DNA of 64,000 nt. It comes from Neckera pumila (Eukaryota; Streptophyta; Bryopsida; Hypnales; Neckeraceae). Within the stretch, counting starts at the first letter, position 1, and each line of letters begins with the position of its first letter. Positions 13,393 to 23,676 of the stretch are shown piece after piece. The position numbers were made by a program, and so were the translations under genes. The DNA lies in NCBI GenBank assembly GCA_963969595.1, contig OZ018417.1:8930501-8994500 (forward strand). The letters are read 5' to 3'. The notes below the pieces were generated by a model. That model saw nothing but the letters and a program-made list of their open reading frames with translations. It searched no databases and was not told the DNA's origin.

Positions 13393-13402
13393 GTATGAAT
13401 TA

Positions 13403-15148
13403 GAGATGCCTCCACACCTCTTCCATAGAATCAAAGATGAAGTCCTCCACTATAGCATCTCAACGTGGCAATACCCCAAGCACCGATTGCACAGAAGTCA
13501 ACAATTTTTCCAAGATCAGCTGCAGGATTCAAGGAGCTAGACGCTTGAATTGACAATGTCATTGTCCTTACTGTGGCCTCACTACTGTAGCTCATGGGAA
13601 GTTGCTCGCTTTCTCGGAGATATGGGCTGTGTGTGCTTTCATCACATTTCCTGCTGATGGATTCGGCGGTTGAAACCGCAAGCTGGGTGGGCAGTTTGCT
13701 AGGAGCAAAGCTTCCTTCAAAGAGACCCTCATCCAGTCCATTGCTGGCTGGGCTTTGATTAGGAAGAATTTTCAATCTTCAGTACTTGAGTTCGGATGAG
13801 TTCTATTCTAAGCTAGAGTTTGAGATCAGAACTTCTATCTGTCTTAAGAGTTGAAAATTGTCGGTGACACTATCACGAAGAGATTAACGTTGCCATGGAG
13901 CTTTGCAAGAAGGTGCAAGTGGAGGAGTATGTTATCCATGTCAAATAATCCACCAATTTCTACACTAATCTTTGATTCTCCCTTCTTACCAGCCCTTGGT
14001 TCCCTCGCCCTCTAGGACTGGCTCTGTGGAGTATCCTTCACATGCTCCTTGTACGTGTTGCACATGACCCTCATGCTTCTAGCGATGTTCTCTATCCTTT
14101 TTGCACTTGCGGTTTCTTATGATGCTTGTGTACTAAGCTTCTTGGTGCTAATATACCCTTTCTTGAGACCTTACTTGTGCCTGGTCTTGAGCTTATTCTT
14201 TGTGACCGATTGGATATGTCCCCGGATATGTCTTTTGATCTCTTGCAATGTGAATAGGCGGGAACCAGGGCAAGTCCTGGCATTGCCGCAAACCTCCCAT
14301 GCTAAGGAACAAACAACTGCGACCTGCCACGGCATGGATGATGACTGTTTGGCTTGCCCAAACTCCGGCATGGATGCTTCAGACTGTTCAGCGACTGCGG
14401 CGCTTGTCGAGCATTTGAAGTTAGTATCGATCCCCTACAGGAGAGTGAATTTGGGAACTTGTGTCGAGAGATTGTGCCCACCAACGATACTGTAGTCATC
14501 TGAAAGGTTGTGGTTAAAGTCTTGACGGCGATGTTGGAAGCTCTTTCACCACGTACAGTTTGTTGGAAACTATCATGTGCTGTCGATAAAGTCCTTGCCC
14601 CTGTAGACCTGCAGACGTGATCTAGTGCAAGCCCAATTACCGAAGCATCAGCATGTGATTTCAGCAAAATACGCGAGTGCTCCTTGAACAGCAGCGGAAA
14701 CTCGGCTGCTTGTAGGTCACGGGGGCCATTTTTTATAAACTATCGATGAAAAGAAGCGCTCATGCATGAAACATTTATTAGGTCAAAAACCAAATTCGTG
14801 TTCAGAGTATTGAACCACTGCTTGGAGTCAGAGGAGAAGAGCTCCTCACTTGATGATTGTACAGAAGCCCAAATGATTGTATAAAGTCAGAACTTTCTTA
14901 CTGTCTAATGTTTTCTAAATTCCATCAAGGCAAGGTTTTGCGAACTATCTGAAAACATGATTCAAGAATTTCAGAAAGTATGGAATGGAAAGCAATCCCG
15001 ATGCATGCATCAGTCTAGTAAGTCAGAGGTCGGGCAGCTGCGCATTCATCGATCACTGGCCTTGATGCAATTAGGGTATGGGGAGTTGGAGCTTTATAGT
15101 AGGAAGGAGGCAGATTATTACATTCAGAGAAGCAATAGAGTGGGAATT
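13403..15148 (+). repeat. Tandem gene-like unit, copy 1 (decayed)
   Basis: First of three copies of a unit that starts GATGCCTCCACACCTCTTC and runs to the segment around 15148. Copy 2 (17285-19130) aligns over its full length with many substitutions and small indels, including CAACGTGGCAATA, GCCATGGAGCTTTGCAAGAA and GCAGCTGCGCATTCATC. Reading frames are interrupted in this copy. The 148-residue frame at 14049-14495 corresponds to the hydrophobic part of the longer frame in copy 2. The unit looks like a former gene or an untranslated gene-like sequence. I do not recognise the product and would not assign a function. Confidence 0.6.
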
Positions 15149-15149
15149 T

Positions 15150-15707
15150 GTTCCTTAGAGCATTCCCACTGCAACTCGACAAGTTATGAACTAGGTAACC
15201 TTCGAGCCGCCCTGAGGCGGCGAGAGGGTTACAGGGCGTAATCATCTCTGTCCCCGGATGAAAAGTCATGTAACTGTTGCCTTCATGGATGAATATTGTG
15301 TGATTATGAACAAACTATCCTGCTCGTGGATGAGACTCAGTCGAGCAGACAGATGCACACAATCAGAGATGGTTACGCCAAGCTTTATTGTCCCATGGTA
15401 GACTTGCCAAACGAGAAAAAATGGTCGGCCATTGTGGATTTTGAAGTACATGGCCAAATGAATTGGCTCGCTCATGGCTCGCTATGGCCTATCTATATGG
15501 CACCTGTTTCAAGGTAAGAACCACATAATTGAACATTGAACGGCAATGTGTCAACGGTATCCAACAGTCATTGGGTGAGGCAAATGACTTGGTGGACTAA
15601 CCAAAGAAACAAATCTACATGTCAAATTCCAACATCATTTGACAATTTTCCTTAAAGAAATTTTTTGTTGAACATATGAAGGAATTGTTTCATTAGCTTT
15701 TAGTGAG
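15150..15707. other. Spacer between tandem copy 1 and fold-back element
   Basis: Moderately GC-rich to about 15520 with overlapping short frames on both strands (for example 15296-15517). No domain is recognised and no splice-consistent series is visible. From 15520 it becomes AT-rich. Confidence 0.35.
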
Positions 15708-16304
15708 AGGATAGGGTGAAGACAGGTTGTTTTTATAGTGAAGTTCACTGTCCATAATGAATCCTCAAAGAGTGTGAGACAATTTGAAGATGAAAGCTTG
15801 ACCATTCATTGTCAAAACTTAAAAATTGTGTTGAAAGTAGAATTTCAGACCTTATTTAAGCGTACTAGAATTCTTTTTTCAAAAACTTTGAGCTTAATAA
15901 AGTAAGTAAATCAAATTGAATTTCATCTCCAAAAATTTGTTTGGGATTTTGAATCTTCAATTAAAAGTTATGGACAAATTTCAAAGAGGGGTTGGAAGGT
16001 GATTTTTGAAAATATTTTTAAACATCTTCTTTGAATTTTGTCCGTGACTTTTAATTGAGGCTCAAAATCTCAAATAGATTTTTGGAGATGAAATTCAATT
16101 TGATTTATGTACTTTTTTAAGTTCAAAGTTTTAAAAAAAAAGTTATTACTATTAATTGAGGTCTAAAATTCTATTTTCAATACAATTTCTAAATTTTGAC
16201 AACAAGTGGTCACACTTTCATCTTCAAATTATCCCATACTCTCTAAAGATTCATAATGAACAATGAACTTCACTATAAAAATGATGTCTCCACCCTTCAT
16301 ACCC
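15708..16304. repeat. Fold-back element, about 600 bp, two long arms
   Basis: The left arm (about 15708-15995) and right arm (about 16025-16304) are inverted copies of each other with roughly 80 percent identity. Matching segments include TTTTTATAGTGAAGTTCA on the left and its reverse complement near 16265, and CTCCAAAAATTTGTTTGGGA with its partner near 16070-16090. The loop is only about 30 bp. Part of each arm is homologous to the larger fold-back element at 50282-51222, so the two belong to one family. A transcript would fold into a long hairpin. Confidence 0.8.
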
Positions 16305-17284
16305 ACAAATGCAAACAAATTAGTTCCTTTGTTTTACCATATAATTTTTTTTGATGGCAGATGGTTAAATGACATTGATATTTGATCCAATGGATTTTTG
16401 GATTTTTGGCAAACCATCTTAATATTTATTTGTTGATTTATTTGACTGGTCCCAAAATTAGCAAAAAAGAATCAAGCACATTATAAATGCATTTCTACTA
16501 CAATACAACCTCTCTCATTGCAAACTTTTTTAGTGCAGAACATTAGATGACATTTTGGGGCATAGGAGGGCCATTTCAAGGCCATTCCCCAATTTGGCCC
16601 AATTTTGTGAACAACAATATAGTTTGTGTGAATTTATTTATTTATTTATTTATTTATTTCATTTTATTTTCATTCTTTTTCAAATATCATTTTAAGCAGT
16701 TTTTTTTTTCTTTGCAAAAATGACGTGGCACGGTGCAGGCCACATCAGCCAACTGTTGCAGTTGTGTTCCCGTAGTTTGAAAACACAAGGAATTCTCCAG
16801 GAACTCACAGTCTCCTACTGCCCATGTCATCTAATGTATGCAATAAGAGAGATTTGTGGGTGGAGCCAATTTCAAGTATTTAATTTGGAAAGTAATATAG
16901 TTAAAAGCCATATTAGTGAAGTGCCATTACTGCAACTGTACAACTGCATAAAACCTCTCTTAGTGCATAGTCTCAACACTGAGCACTAAAAGAGATTCTA
17001 CTATATCCCATAATGTGTGGATAAATTTTGTGGATGAAGACTTTGAAGAGAGAAAGGCACTCCGTCAGTCTCTCTGAAGGCTACTAAATGTTTTGAAATC
17101 AGTCGGGAGATTTTGCATCAATTTAACCCTAAGAGCAGCTCCACTGCAACATGCTGTAGCAACACTTCAAATGTTCTGCACCATTGTTTTTAGAAGATCA
17201 ATTGTGCAAAATGTTTTTAGAGTCACTTCAGCGTGTTGCAGTGGGGCTGATGTAAGCGAGATTGCTAATGGCAGGCCGTATCAC
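16305..17284. other. AT-rich spacer with ATTT microsatellite
   Basis: Contains an (ATTT)n tract at about 16631-16660. The 89-residue frame at 16720-16989 has no recognised motif. Nothing else can be supported. Confidence 0.4.
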
Positions 17285-17646
17285 AGAGATGCCTCCACAC
17301 CTCTTCTATAAAATCAAAGATGAAGTCCTCAGTAGCATTTCAACGTGGCAATATCCCAAGCACCGGTTGCACAAAAGTCAACAATTCTCACAAGACGCTT
17401 TGAGAATGCAGTCATTGTCCTTAATTAATTTGGCCTCACGAGCTCATAGGAAGATGCTTGCTTTCTCGGAGATACGCGCTGTGTGAGCTTTCATCACATC
17501 TTTTGCTGATGGATCCCATTGAAACCAAGCTCGATGGGCAGTTTGCCAGGAGCAGAGCTTCTTTCAAAGAGAGCCTCTTCCAGTCTGCACATTGTTGGCT
17601 GGGCTTGATTAGGAAGAATTTTCAATCTTTAGTACTTGGATTCCGG

Positions 17647-17818
17647 CACTACAACAAACTCCATTGTTTTTCATTCTGGAGATCTACACCTGTGTCTCTT
17701 ATTACTGAAAAGTATCTAATGTTAATAGTCAAGGCAGCCCCACTTTTTGTTGTTTGTGACTTTTTTCACTCACTCCACGTTTTGCCGCTATTCAAGGAAT
17801 GAAAAGTTCGCAGCAGTG
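17647..17818. mobile_element. 172-bp CACTA-type MITE inside copy 2
   Basis: Begins CACTACAACAAACTCC and ends GTTCGCAGCAGTG, so the termini are inverted CACT-A/GCAGTG ends. Copy 1 at the equivalent place (13790-13800) reads straight through (GAGTTCGGATGAG), which is an empty site. The flanks CGG and GGA suggest a 2-3 bp duplication around GG. Internal sequence is non-coding. Confidence 0.7.
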
Positions 17819-17923
17819 GGATGAGTTCTATTCCAAGATACTCAGAGTTTGAGATCAGAGTTCTATCTCTCTCAAGTTGAGAAATTTTGACGATAACACT
17901 ATCACAGAGAAATTAAGGTTGCC

Positions 17924-18613
17924 ATGGAGCTTTGCAAGAAGGTGCAAGTAGAGAAGTATATTATCCATGTTGAAGAATCCACCAATTTCTACACGGCTAG
18001 TCTTCGATTCTCCCTTCTGGCTAGCCCTTGGTTCCTTTGCCCTCTGGAATTGGCTCTGTGGAGTGTCCTTCACATGCTCCTTGTATTGCATGTGACCCTC
18101 CTGCTTCCAGCAATGTTCTCTGTCGTTTTGGCACTTGCGGTTTCTTTTGATGCTTTGGTACTATGCTTCCTGGTGCTAATAGGCCTTTTCCAGTTCCTGG
18201 TCGCTAGCTTACTCGTTGCGATGGCTTGGATATGTCTTTTGACCTCCTGCAACATGCCTAGGCCAGAACCAGGGCAACCCTTGGCATACTACATCCTCAA
18301 TGCAGGTGGAGAGTTCCGACCACTACCTCTTGATGAAGAAAAAAATTGCTCCCTGACTGAGTGTCTTGGATGGTGCTTGTGCGACTTTGATTCTTGTCGA
18401 GCATTTGAAGTTAGTTTTTATCCCCTACTGGAGAGTGAATTTGGGGAACTTGTGTCGAGAGATTGTACCCACCTACGATGTTGTAGTCATCTAAAAGGTT
18501 GTACATACGTGGTTAGGCTTGACGGCAATGTTGGAAGCTTTGTCATCAGAGTTTGTTGGAAACTACCATGTGCTGTCGGTAGAAAATCCTTGCACTGGTA
18601 CGTAGACTTGTAG
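17924..18613 (+). CDS. Hypothetical 229-residue frame in tandem copy 2
   Basis: ATG in a fair context (GCCATGGAG) opens a frame starting MELCKKVQVEKYIIHVEES. Residues about 40-108 are strongly hydrophobic and could form two or three membrane helices. The C-terminal half is Cys-rich without a pattern I recognise. In copy 1 the same start sequence is present but the frame is broken soon after, at TAATCC. No homologous family comes to mind. It may be a remnant exon or a chance frame in a decayed unit, so coding status is doubtful. Confidence 0.25.
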   Translation: MELCKKVQVEKYIIHVEESTNFYTASLRFSLLASPWFLCPLELALWSVLHMLLVLHVTLLLPAMFSVVLALAVSFDALVLCFLVLIGLFQFLVASLLVAMAWICLLTSCNMPRPEPGQPLAYYILNAGGEFRPLPLDEEKNCSLTECLGWCLCDFDSCRAFEVSFYPLLESEFGELVSRDCTHLRCCSHLKGCTYVVRLDGNVGSFVIRVCWKLPCAVGRKSLHWYVDL

Positions 18614-19299
18614 ATGGGATCTAGTGCAAGCCCAACCAAAGCATCAGCATGTGATTACAGCAAAATACGCGAGTGCTCCTTGAACAGCGACGGAAACTCG
18701 GCTTGTAGGTCAAGGGGCCATTTTTTTTTATAAACTATAGATGTAAAGAAGTGCTCATAAAACACTAGCTTGTTCAACCAGGCAGATTTGTGTTCAAAGT
18801 ATTGATCCACTGCTTAGAGAGAAGAAGAGCTCCTTACTTGATGATTGTATAGAAATCTGACTGTATAAAGTTCAGAACTTTCTTACCGTATAATGTTTTA
18901 TGAATTCTATCAAGGCGAGGGTTTGCGAACTGTCAAATAGTTTTCAAGAATTTTAGAAAGTATAGAATGGAAAGCAATCCTGACGCATACATCAATATGG
19001 TAAGTCAGAGGTCGAGCAGCTGCGCATTCATCAAACACTGGCCTAGATGCAATTAGGTATGGGAAATTGGAGCTTCATAGCAGGAAGGAGGTAGATCGTT
19101 ACTTTCAGAGAAGTGGTGGAGTGAGAATTATACAAATTGTAAGCTCTCGATTAGCTTCCAAGAATTTCTATCAAAGGTTTGAATTATCATAATATTTCTC
19201 ATTGTGCTTGCAAAGGAGTCATTCTATTTATAATCAATTTTGTGCGCTACCTGAGTTAGGGCTGTAAGCTTAGGTTGCTTCATGATCTTAATGGCATTC

Positions 19300-19710
19300 C
19301 AGGCCACTGGCAGAAAATCCGAGATGCTTGCTCTCCTCTTCTATAGAGGCAAGTTGGAGTCCTCATCAAGGTATTCAACAAGATTTCAACGTACTAGCAG
19401 TATCCCAAGCAACGATTTCACAAAAAGTAAACAATCTTGCAAGCTCTGCTGCACGATTCAAGAAGCTAGACACTTTGACAATGTCATCGTCGTGGCCTCA
19501 TTAGCCCATGGGGATTAAGTTGCTCGCTTTGTCGATCGGGCATATATGAGCAATGCAATAAGCTTTCATCAAGTCTCCTGCTGATGGATCTGATTGAATC
19601 TAAGCTCGTTTGGAAGTTTGCCAGGAGGAGAGCTCTTATCTTAACTTACTTCAAACAGTCCAGTCCATTGCTGGGCTACTCTTTACACAGAGGAAGAAAA
19701 CTAGAGTACT
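19300..19710 (+). repeat. Tandem gene-like unit, copy 3 (truncated)
   Basis: Matches the 5' third of copies 1 and 2: GAGATGC start, CTCTTCTATA, ATTTCAACG, TATCCCAAGCA, GCAAGCTCTGCTGCACGATTC, the CTCCTGCTGATGGAT segment and GTTTGCCAGGAG. It lies about 2 kb downstream of the start of copy 2. Similarity ends near 19710. The third copy is more diverged than copies 1 and 2 are from each other. Confidence 0.6.
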
Positions 19711-20395
19711 ACATACAGGGGTTCTTTTACACCCAGCACCCCAGCTATAGGGGTCTACTTGAAAGCTCACGTAAGTCACTAATCCTGCAGAACAAGGTGC
19801 AGTAAGTAAGGTAGTAGGTCCTTAAATGGAGCATCTTAGGAGAAAATCAGGTCTGTGGAGGAGAGGTCTGGCCAATGATTTTCAAATTTTTTTAGTACAA
19901 AGGCAAGTGCAGAAGAAGTGAATAGCAATTGAGATTGTAATTTTCCAACTTAATATGAATTAGATATGATTTTTTGAAGTGCACAGTGCATAGGTGCTTA
20001 TTTGTGGTCGTAGACATCAGCAATAATGAATTTACATGGGCTTTTGAAATGACCAAAAACAACCAAAAATAGAGGCATAAGGTACTGAGTATGTTAAAGA
20101 AAGTTCCACAATGCATCCAAGTAGTGCTTTGAAGCGAGCAAGAAAAATGAGGACTTTGGCAACTGACGAATTTCAGAAGTTATTATTACAGCGCTATGGT
20201 GGTGCAAAAATGATGCTTCCCAAAATGAAATGAAGACTAGCCGGTCATCATTTTGTGAGCAGTCTAGCTTTTGGATGCCCACAAGTAGTCCTTAAATCGA
20301 ACATGCTATAATAAAAAATCCTTGACACCTTTTCAAAAAGAGACAAAGCTAGCCATTAGATAAAAATTCAGCCTCTTGGAGGGCCATTCAATGTT
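19711..20395. other. Spacer, nothing recognised
   Basis: Only short frames on both strands without motifs. No terminal repeats or RNA gene found. Confidence 0.4.
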
Positions 20396-20399
20396 GCCA

Positions 20400-20690
20400 T
20401 GCCATGCTATTCTTTGCATGGCCTGTCAACTTTGAAATTGCTCTCGGTGAGCAGTTAGAGTCTTTGACTTCTTGTTGGAGCTGTCAAATTTTGTAGATTT
20501 TTTTTTTTTTAATTTTTAATTTGGAATTCTGGGTTCCTGCGCCACTGCTGCTGTAGTTTCAGCAGGGCGGAAATAGGAGAAAAACGATTTTTTGAGCAAA
20601 ATAAAAGCAAATTTCAGTGTACCTCGGAGGGCTGTGGAACAGCCCATCGAAGGCCTGAAATTTTCTCTAATGCTACGAAAGAGCCGTTCT
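20400..20690. repeat. Dispersed repeat, copy A (pair with 61640-61925)
   Basis: Shares with 61640-61925 a GTCAAATTTTG segment, a run of T or A, GGTTC(T/C)TGCGCCAC, a GGCGG(A/G)AATAGG segment and, near the right end, GGAGGGCT(G/A)TGGA(A/G)CAGCCC followed by TTTTCTCTAATGC. Same orientation in both places. Non-coding in both; the open frames over it run on both strands. Confidence 0.75.
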
Positions 20691-20770
20691 GTAGAGCAAA
20701 TTCCTCCTCCTGGCGTGCTATTGCTGTTGGCCATTTGCTCTAATCAGAGAGCTGTGCATGACTGCTTCAT

Positions 20771-21361
20771 TCAAAATTGTACATAGTTGAAGAATCCAAA
20801 GTGGGGCCACTGGATGACGTATAAGAGGCCGCGGCCCTGGCCTTCAAACACATCTTTTGCCGCTAGGATGATTGTCCTTTGTGTAAGATCCTTTCCGCCG
20901 CAAGCTTGCTTCTTGGATTCTCCTTCTACTCTGCTCTTATCAAAAGTGCCGCTCCAGTCTTTGCCACTAGGGTTGTCACCACCTCTTGCGCTTTGTTGTT
21001 GCTTCACTTGCTTGCCGATTGCCCTTCAATCCATTAGCTCTCCAGAAGGCCGGCTTAAGCATTTGATCTAACCTGCTCTCCCTTGTCTTGTTTGCCGTCT
21101 TCCTACTGTCCTTGTATGCCGTTGTCTGCTCTTCCTTTTCTTGTATGTTGCTTCTCCAATGGCATCACACCTAGCTATTGTTGGGATTGCTGTTGTTGCA
21201 GGTACTTGCGGTATTGAAGGACAATGCTCTTGAAGACTACCGCCCTGCAGGTAAAAAAACTCCATCTCCGTCAAACCTCTCTTCCCTTTCTTTTCATTGT
21301 GAAGTTCTGAAGTAGCTGCTTCCTCCTTGTAATGTGCCAGATCCGAAAGCTCCACCATCAA
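20771..21361 (-). pseudogene. Broken reading frame, unknown, Lys/Arg-rich
   Basis: Two minus-strand open stretches (21361-21068 and 21007-20771) share one frame and are separated by about 60 bases with at least two stops. The predicted residues are hydrophilic and rich in Lys, Arg, Gln and Gly. No domain is recognised. It lies just downstream of the Tigger-like remnants on the same strand, so it could be transposon cargo, but that is only a guess from position. Confidence 0.3.
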
Positions 21362-21688
21362 AAACTGGATTGGAGTAATGCTACGGTTGCATTTGAATGT
21401 TGCTGAAGTACTCTAATCCCATTGCATATTGACTTGGCTGCTAAATAAATTGAGGATGCACTTCCCTTAGAGGTGGAAAATTATTGACATCCTCTTCATT
21501 CTTTCTTGCCCTCCTCCTTGCTAGAGCAATTTTTTGATTCTCCTTGTAGACTTGTGGAATAATGCCACAATATGGTGCTCTGTATCCACTGACAAGCACA
21601 TTAGATCAAATTGCAGCATGCAGTTTATTGCCCAGCGCCTTCACATTCTTCATGCTCCATTGTTATTTATATTTTCTCTTTGATGCTG

Positions 21689-22057
21689 CTAAATGCCTAA
21701 ATCCGCTCTCACCTTCTTAGCTTCGAATTTGTCTTTCTTCTCTTGTGCCTTCAGTTCCTTTGTAGCCTCTTTTTTTGACCTCCTCTTCTCACGCTCCTTT
21801 GCAGCTGCCGCCCTTAGCTCCGCCACGTCCTCCAAAGTTTGCAGGTGCTCTTTGGTAGTCAACAAAATGGACTTCTGATAGTCAATCAATGGCTCAGTGC
21901 GGCAGTTGGATTTCGTGGCGACCTCTATTCGGGATAGTTCTAAGAACTTGCTGATTTCAATTTTGTTTCCAGCTGTAGGCTCTTTGTCTTCTTCACTATC
22001 CATAGTTGAATAGTTGCTACAGTCTGTATCTCCATGAGCGTGTAGATCCCCCTCCAC
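21689..22057 (-). pseudogene. Tigger/pogo-like transposase, C-terminal tail
   Basis: A 122-residue minus-strand frame. Residues about 30-122 resemble the tail that follows the DDE domain in CENP-B/Tigger proteins of plants: EPLIDYQKSILLTTKEHLQ, then an Ala/Glu/Lys/Arg-rich helix with KEREKRRSKKEATK, ending in a TAG-type stop after a basic stretch. The acidic part before it (MDSEEDKEP) is also typical. It is separated from the N-terminal DNA-binding part (22906-23676, same strand) by a segment in the opposite orientation. Confidence 0.6.
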
Positions 22058-22218
22058 TTCTACGTAGTATTGCTTGCAAATGGGAATTTCAGATGGAATT
22101 TCATCAAAAATTTCCTTTATTTTCCAAGGTTCCGGTTGGTATTTTGGCTGCTCTTCTTGCTGCCTCCCTTGTGCCCCAGTATTGCTCCCCTAGCCTTTAC
22201 AATAAGCTTTGCTTGGAC

Positions 22219-22252
22219 CCTCTTAATCATCTACAACATGATGATTAAGAGG
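22219..22252. repeat. Perfect 13-bp inverted repeat, 8-bp loop
   Basis: Arms CCTCTTAATCATC (22219-22231) and GATGATTAAGAGG (22240-22252) are exact reverse complements around TACAACAT. It lies between the minus-strand Tigger tail and the plus-strand DDE piece, close to where the orientation changes. Confidence 0.85.
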
Positions 22253-22343
22253 ATATATATCAGTTGCTTGGAACCCTTTCGTGATGTTAGAGACGGTTAG
22301 TGCCCTTTGGAGTTCATAAGATACCCATTATACCGATGAGCTA

Positions 22344-22557
22344 TTGAGATCTCGGCTAAACCATTTTCTATTGGCAGTTTCCGAAATTCATGGGATATCA
22401 CCATCCAACAAACACTTGCTCATCTTGGACACCCATACTTCACATGTGACATTAGAAGTGATAAATTTAGCAATGAAAAAAGGGTTGGACATGCTAACAT
22501 TTCCTAGTCACACGTCCCATGCATTACAACCTTTAGATGTATCACGTTTCAGGCCTT
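22344..22557 (+). pseudogene. Tigger/pogo-like DDE transposase fragment
   Basis: Plus-strand residues read LLILDTHTSHVTLEVINLA, then GLDMLTFPSHTSHALQPLDV and RFRPF. This is the pogo/Tigger (DDE superfamily endonuclease) core: the LILD block carries the second catalytic Asp, and PSHTSHALQPLDV is the hallmark motif before the third acidic residue. About 70 residues survive. The frame stops at a TTAA (22558-22561), where a TTAA-flanked element begins, so the break looks like an insertion. The upstream part of the DDE domain with the first Asp is not visible. Orientation is opposite to the HTH and tail pieces on either side. Confidence 0.85.
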
Positions 22558-22905
22558 TTAACCCCTAAAGGACCAAACACCATTTTTTGGCAATATAGCA
22601 ATTTTGAGTAGCTCACTACGAATGGAAATTTTAACTTTTTTCTTTGAAATTGTCATACAAGATGTGTCCAAGGAGTAGCTTCAAGGCCTAACAATTTTCA
22701 TGACTTTTGACTTTATGGATAAAAAACTATTGCATGATATGTAATTTTTTGCATTTGGCGGTCAGCCCGGGTAGCTCAAAAAATTTCTTTAAAAAACACT
22801 TTTTTGAAAAAGTAAAATTTGAAATTGATTTTATAGATTTAAACATACTTGGAAAGCTTTGAAGCATTCCATTTGGATTAAGGAGTTGAAAGTTATGAGG
22901 ATTCT
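22558..22905. mobile_element. TTAA-type element, left end and about 350 bp
   Basis: Starts TTAACCCCTAAAGGACC, the family terminus. The body (GCTCACTACGAATGG, TTTCTTTGAAATTGTCATAC, AACAATTTTCATGACTTTTG and so on) is homologous to 28620-28957 in the same orientation. The right end is missing: similarity stops where Tigger HTH coding sequence begins on the other strand. Confidence 0.75.
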
Positions 22906-23676
22906 TAGTTGGGTGTCTTCTCTTGAAGCACTTCACCCATCTAGGGCCGAGAACTCCATCAATAAAAGGACTCACTTGTATCTGTGTCAAAATACCAACC
23001 TTTTCCCGCCATTGTCCTATTGATAAGGGAAAGCCTAGATCCTGCATTTGTAATAGGTAGTCGACTAGTTCCTCCTCTTCAGCAACTGTGAGCACTCCTT
23101 TTTGCCCCTCCTTCATTGTAGCGTAGTTCCATAGACATGACTTCGTAGACTTGTTGCAGGAATTCTATGACTTCAAGCTGCCGTTCTCATTGGAACTCCT
23201 TCTTTGACGTCTGCTATTGCACTATTGAGTTCTACAGTACTCCACTTTCCGTTCAACTTCCTCTTTTGATTTGTTGTGCGTCCATGTTGTAAATAATGTT
23301 GTACAGTTTGGAAGAAAGCAGGAAGAATAATTGATCTAGCTGCTGCCCCTAATGTCACTATTGCGTCAGTGGACCGCAAGTTTTGGAGGGAAGCTCCTGT
23401 CATTGACAAAGTGCCCAAGGTCACTGACGTCTCCTGTACGCCGTCAACGTCCCTATCGCTTGCTGGATTCACTGGCCTCTACGCCCACGGTCTGGACCGT
23501 TCTTCCTTGTCGCTCGTTGGATTCGCCTGCCTGTACAAAGTGTTGCGCCTGCCTAGAGTCGCCTCCAACGCCCGCTTGCATGTTGTCAACTCCCCATTAT
23601 CCGGTATCCACGCCCTACTCCGATTGGGCCTGAAAATCTTCATCAATTCCTTCCATGCTGGGTCTATGAGCCGCAT
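22906..23676 (-). pseudogene. Tigger/pogo-like transposase, N-terminal DNA-binding part
   Basis: Minus strand, in order: a psq-type helix-turn-helix (KLNGKWSTVELNSAIADVKE then GVPMRTAA, SHRIPATSLRSHVYG after a frame change near 23173), then a CENP-B-type helix-turn-helix (GVLTVAEEEELVDYLLQMQD, GFPLSIGQWREKVG, PRWVKCFKRRHP at about 23095-22915). These two domains precede the DDE domain in Tigger/CENP-B transposases. The upstream stretch (23676-23479) is in a neighbouring frame and less certain. Frame changes and stops show it is dead. Acidic sequence continues on the minus strand to about 23930 and may be further N-terminal sequence. Confidence 0.75.

Larger units (their letters stand above)
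17285..19130 (+). repeat. Tandem gene-like unit, copy 2 (most complete)
   Basis: Second copy of the unit at 13403-15148, in direct orientation about 3.9 kb further on. It is longer because of a 172-bp insertion (17647-17818) absent from copy 1. It also differs from copy 1 in the interval around 18270-18400. It keeps the longest uninterrupted frame of the array (17924-18613). Conservation of short frames across copies is patchy, and stops and frame changes interrupt most of the unit. Confidence 0.6.
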
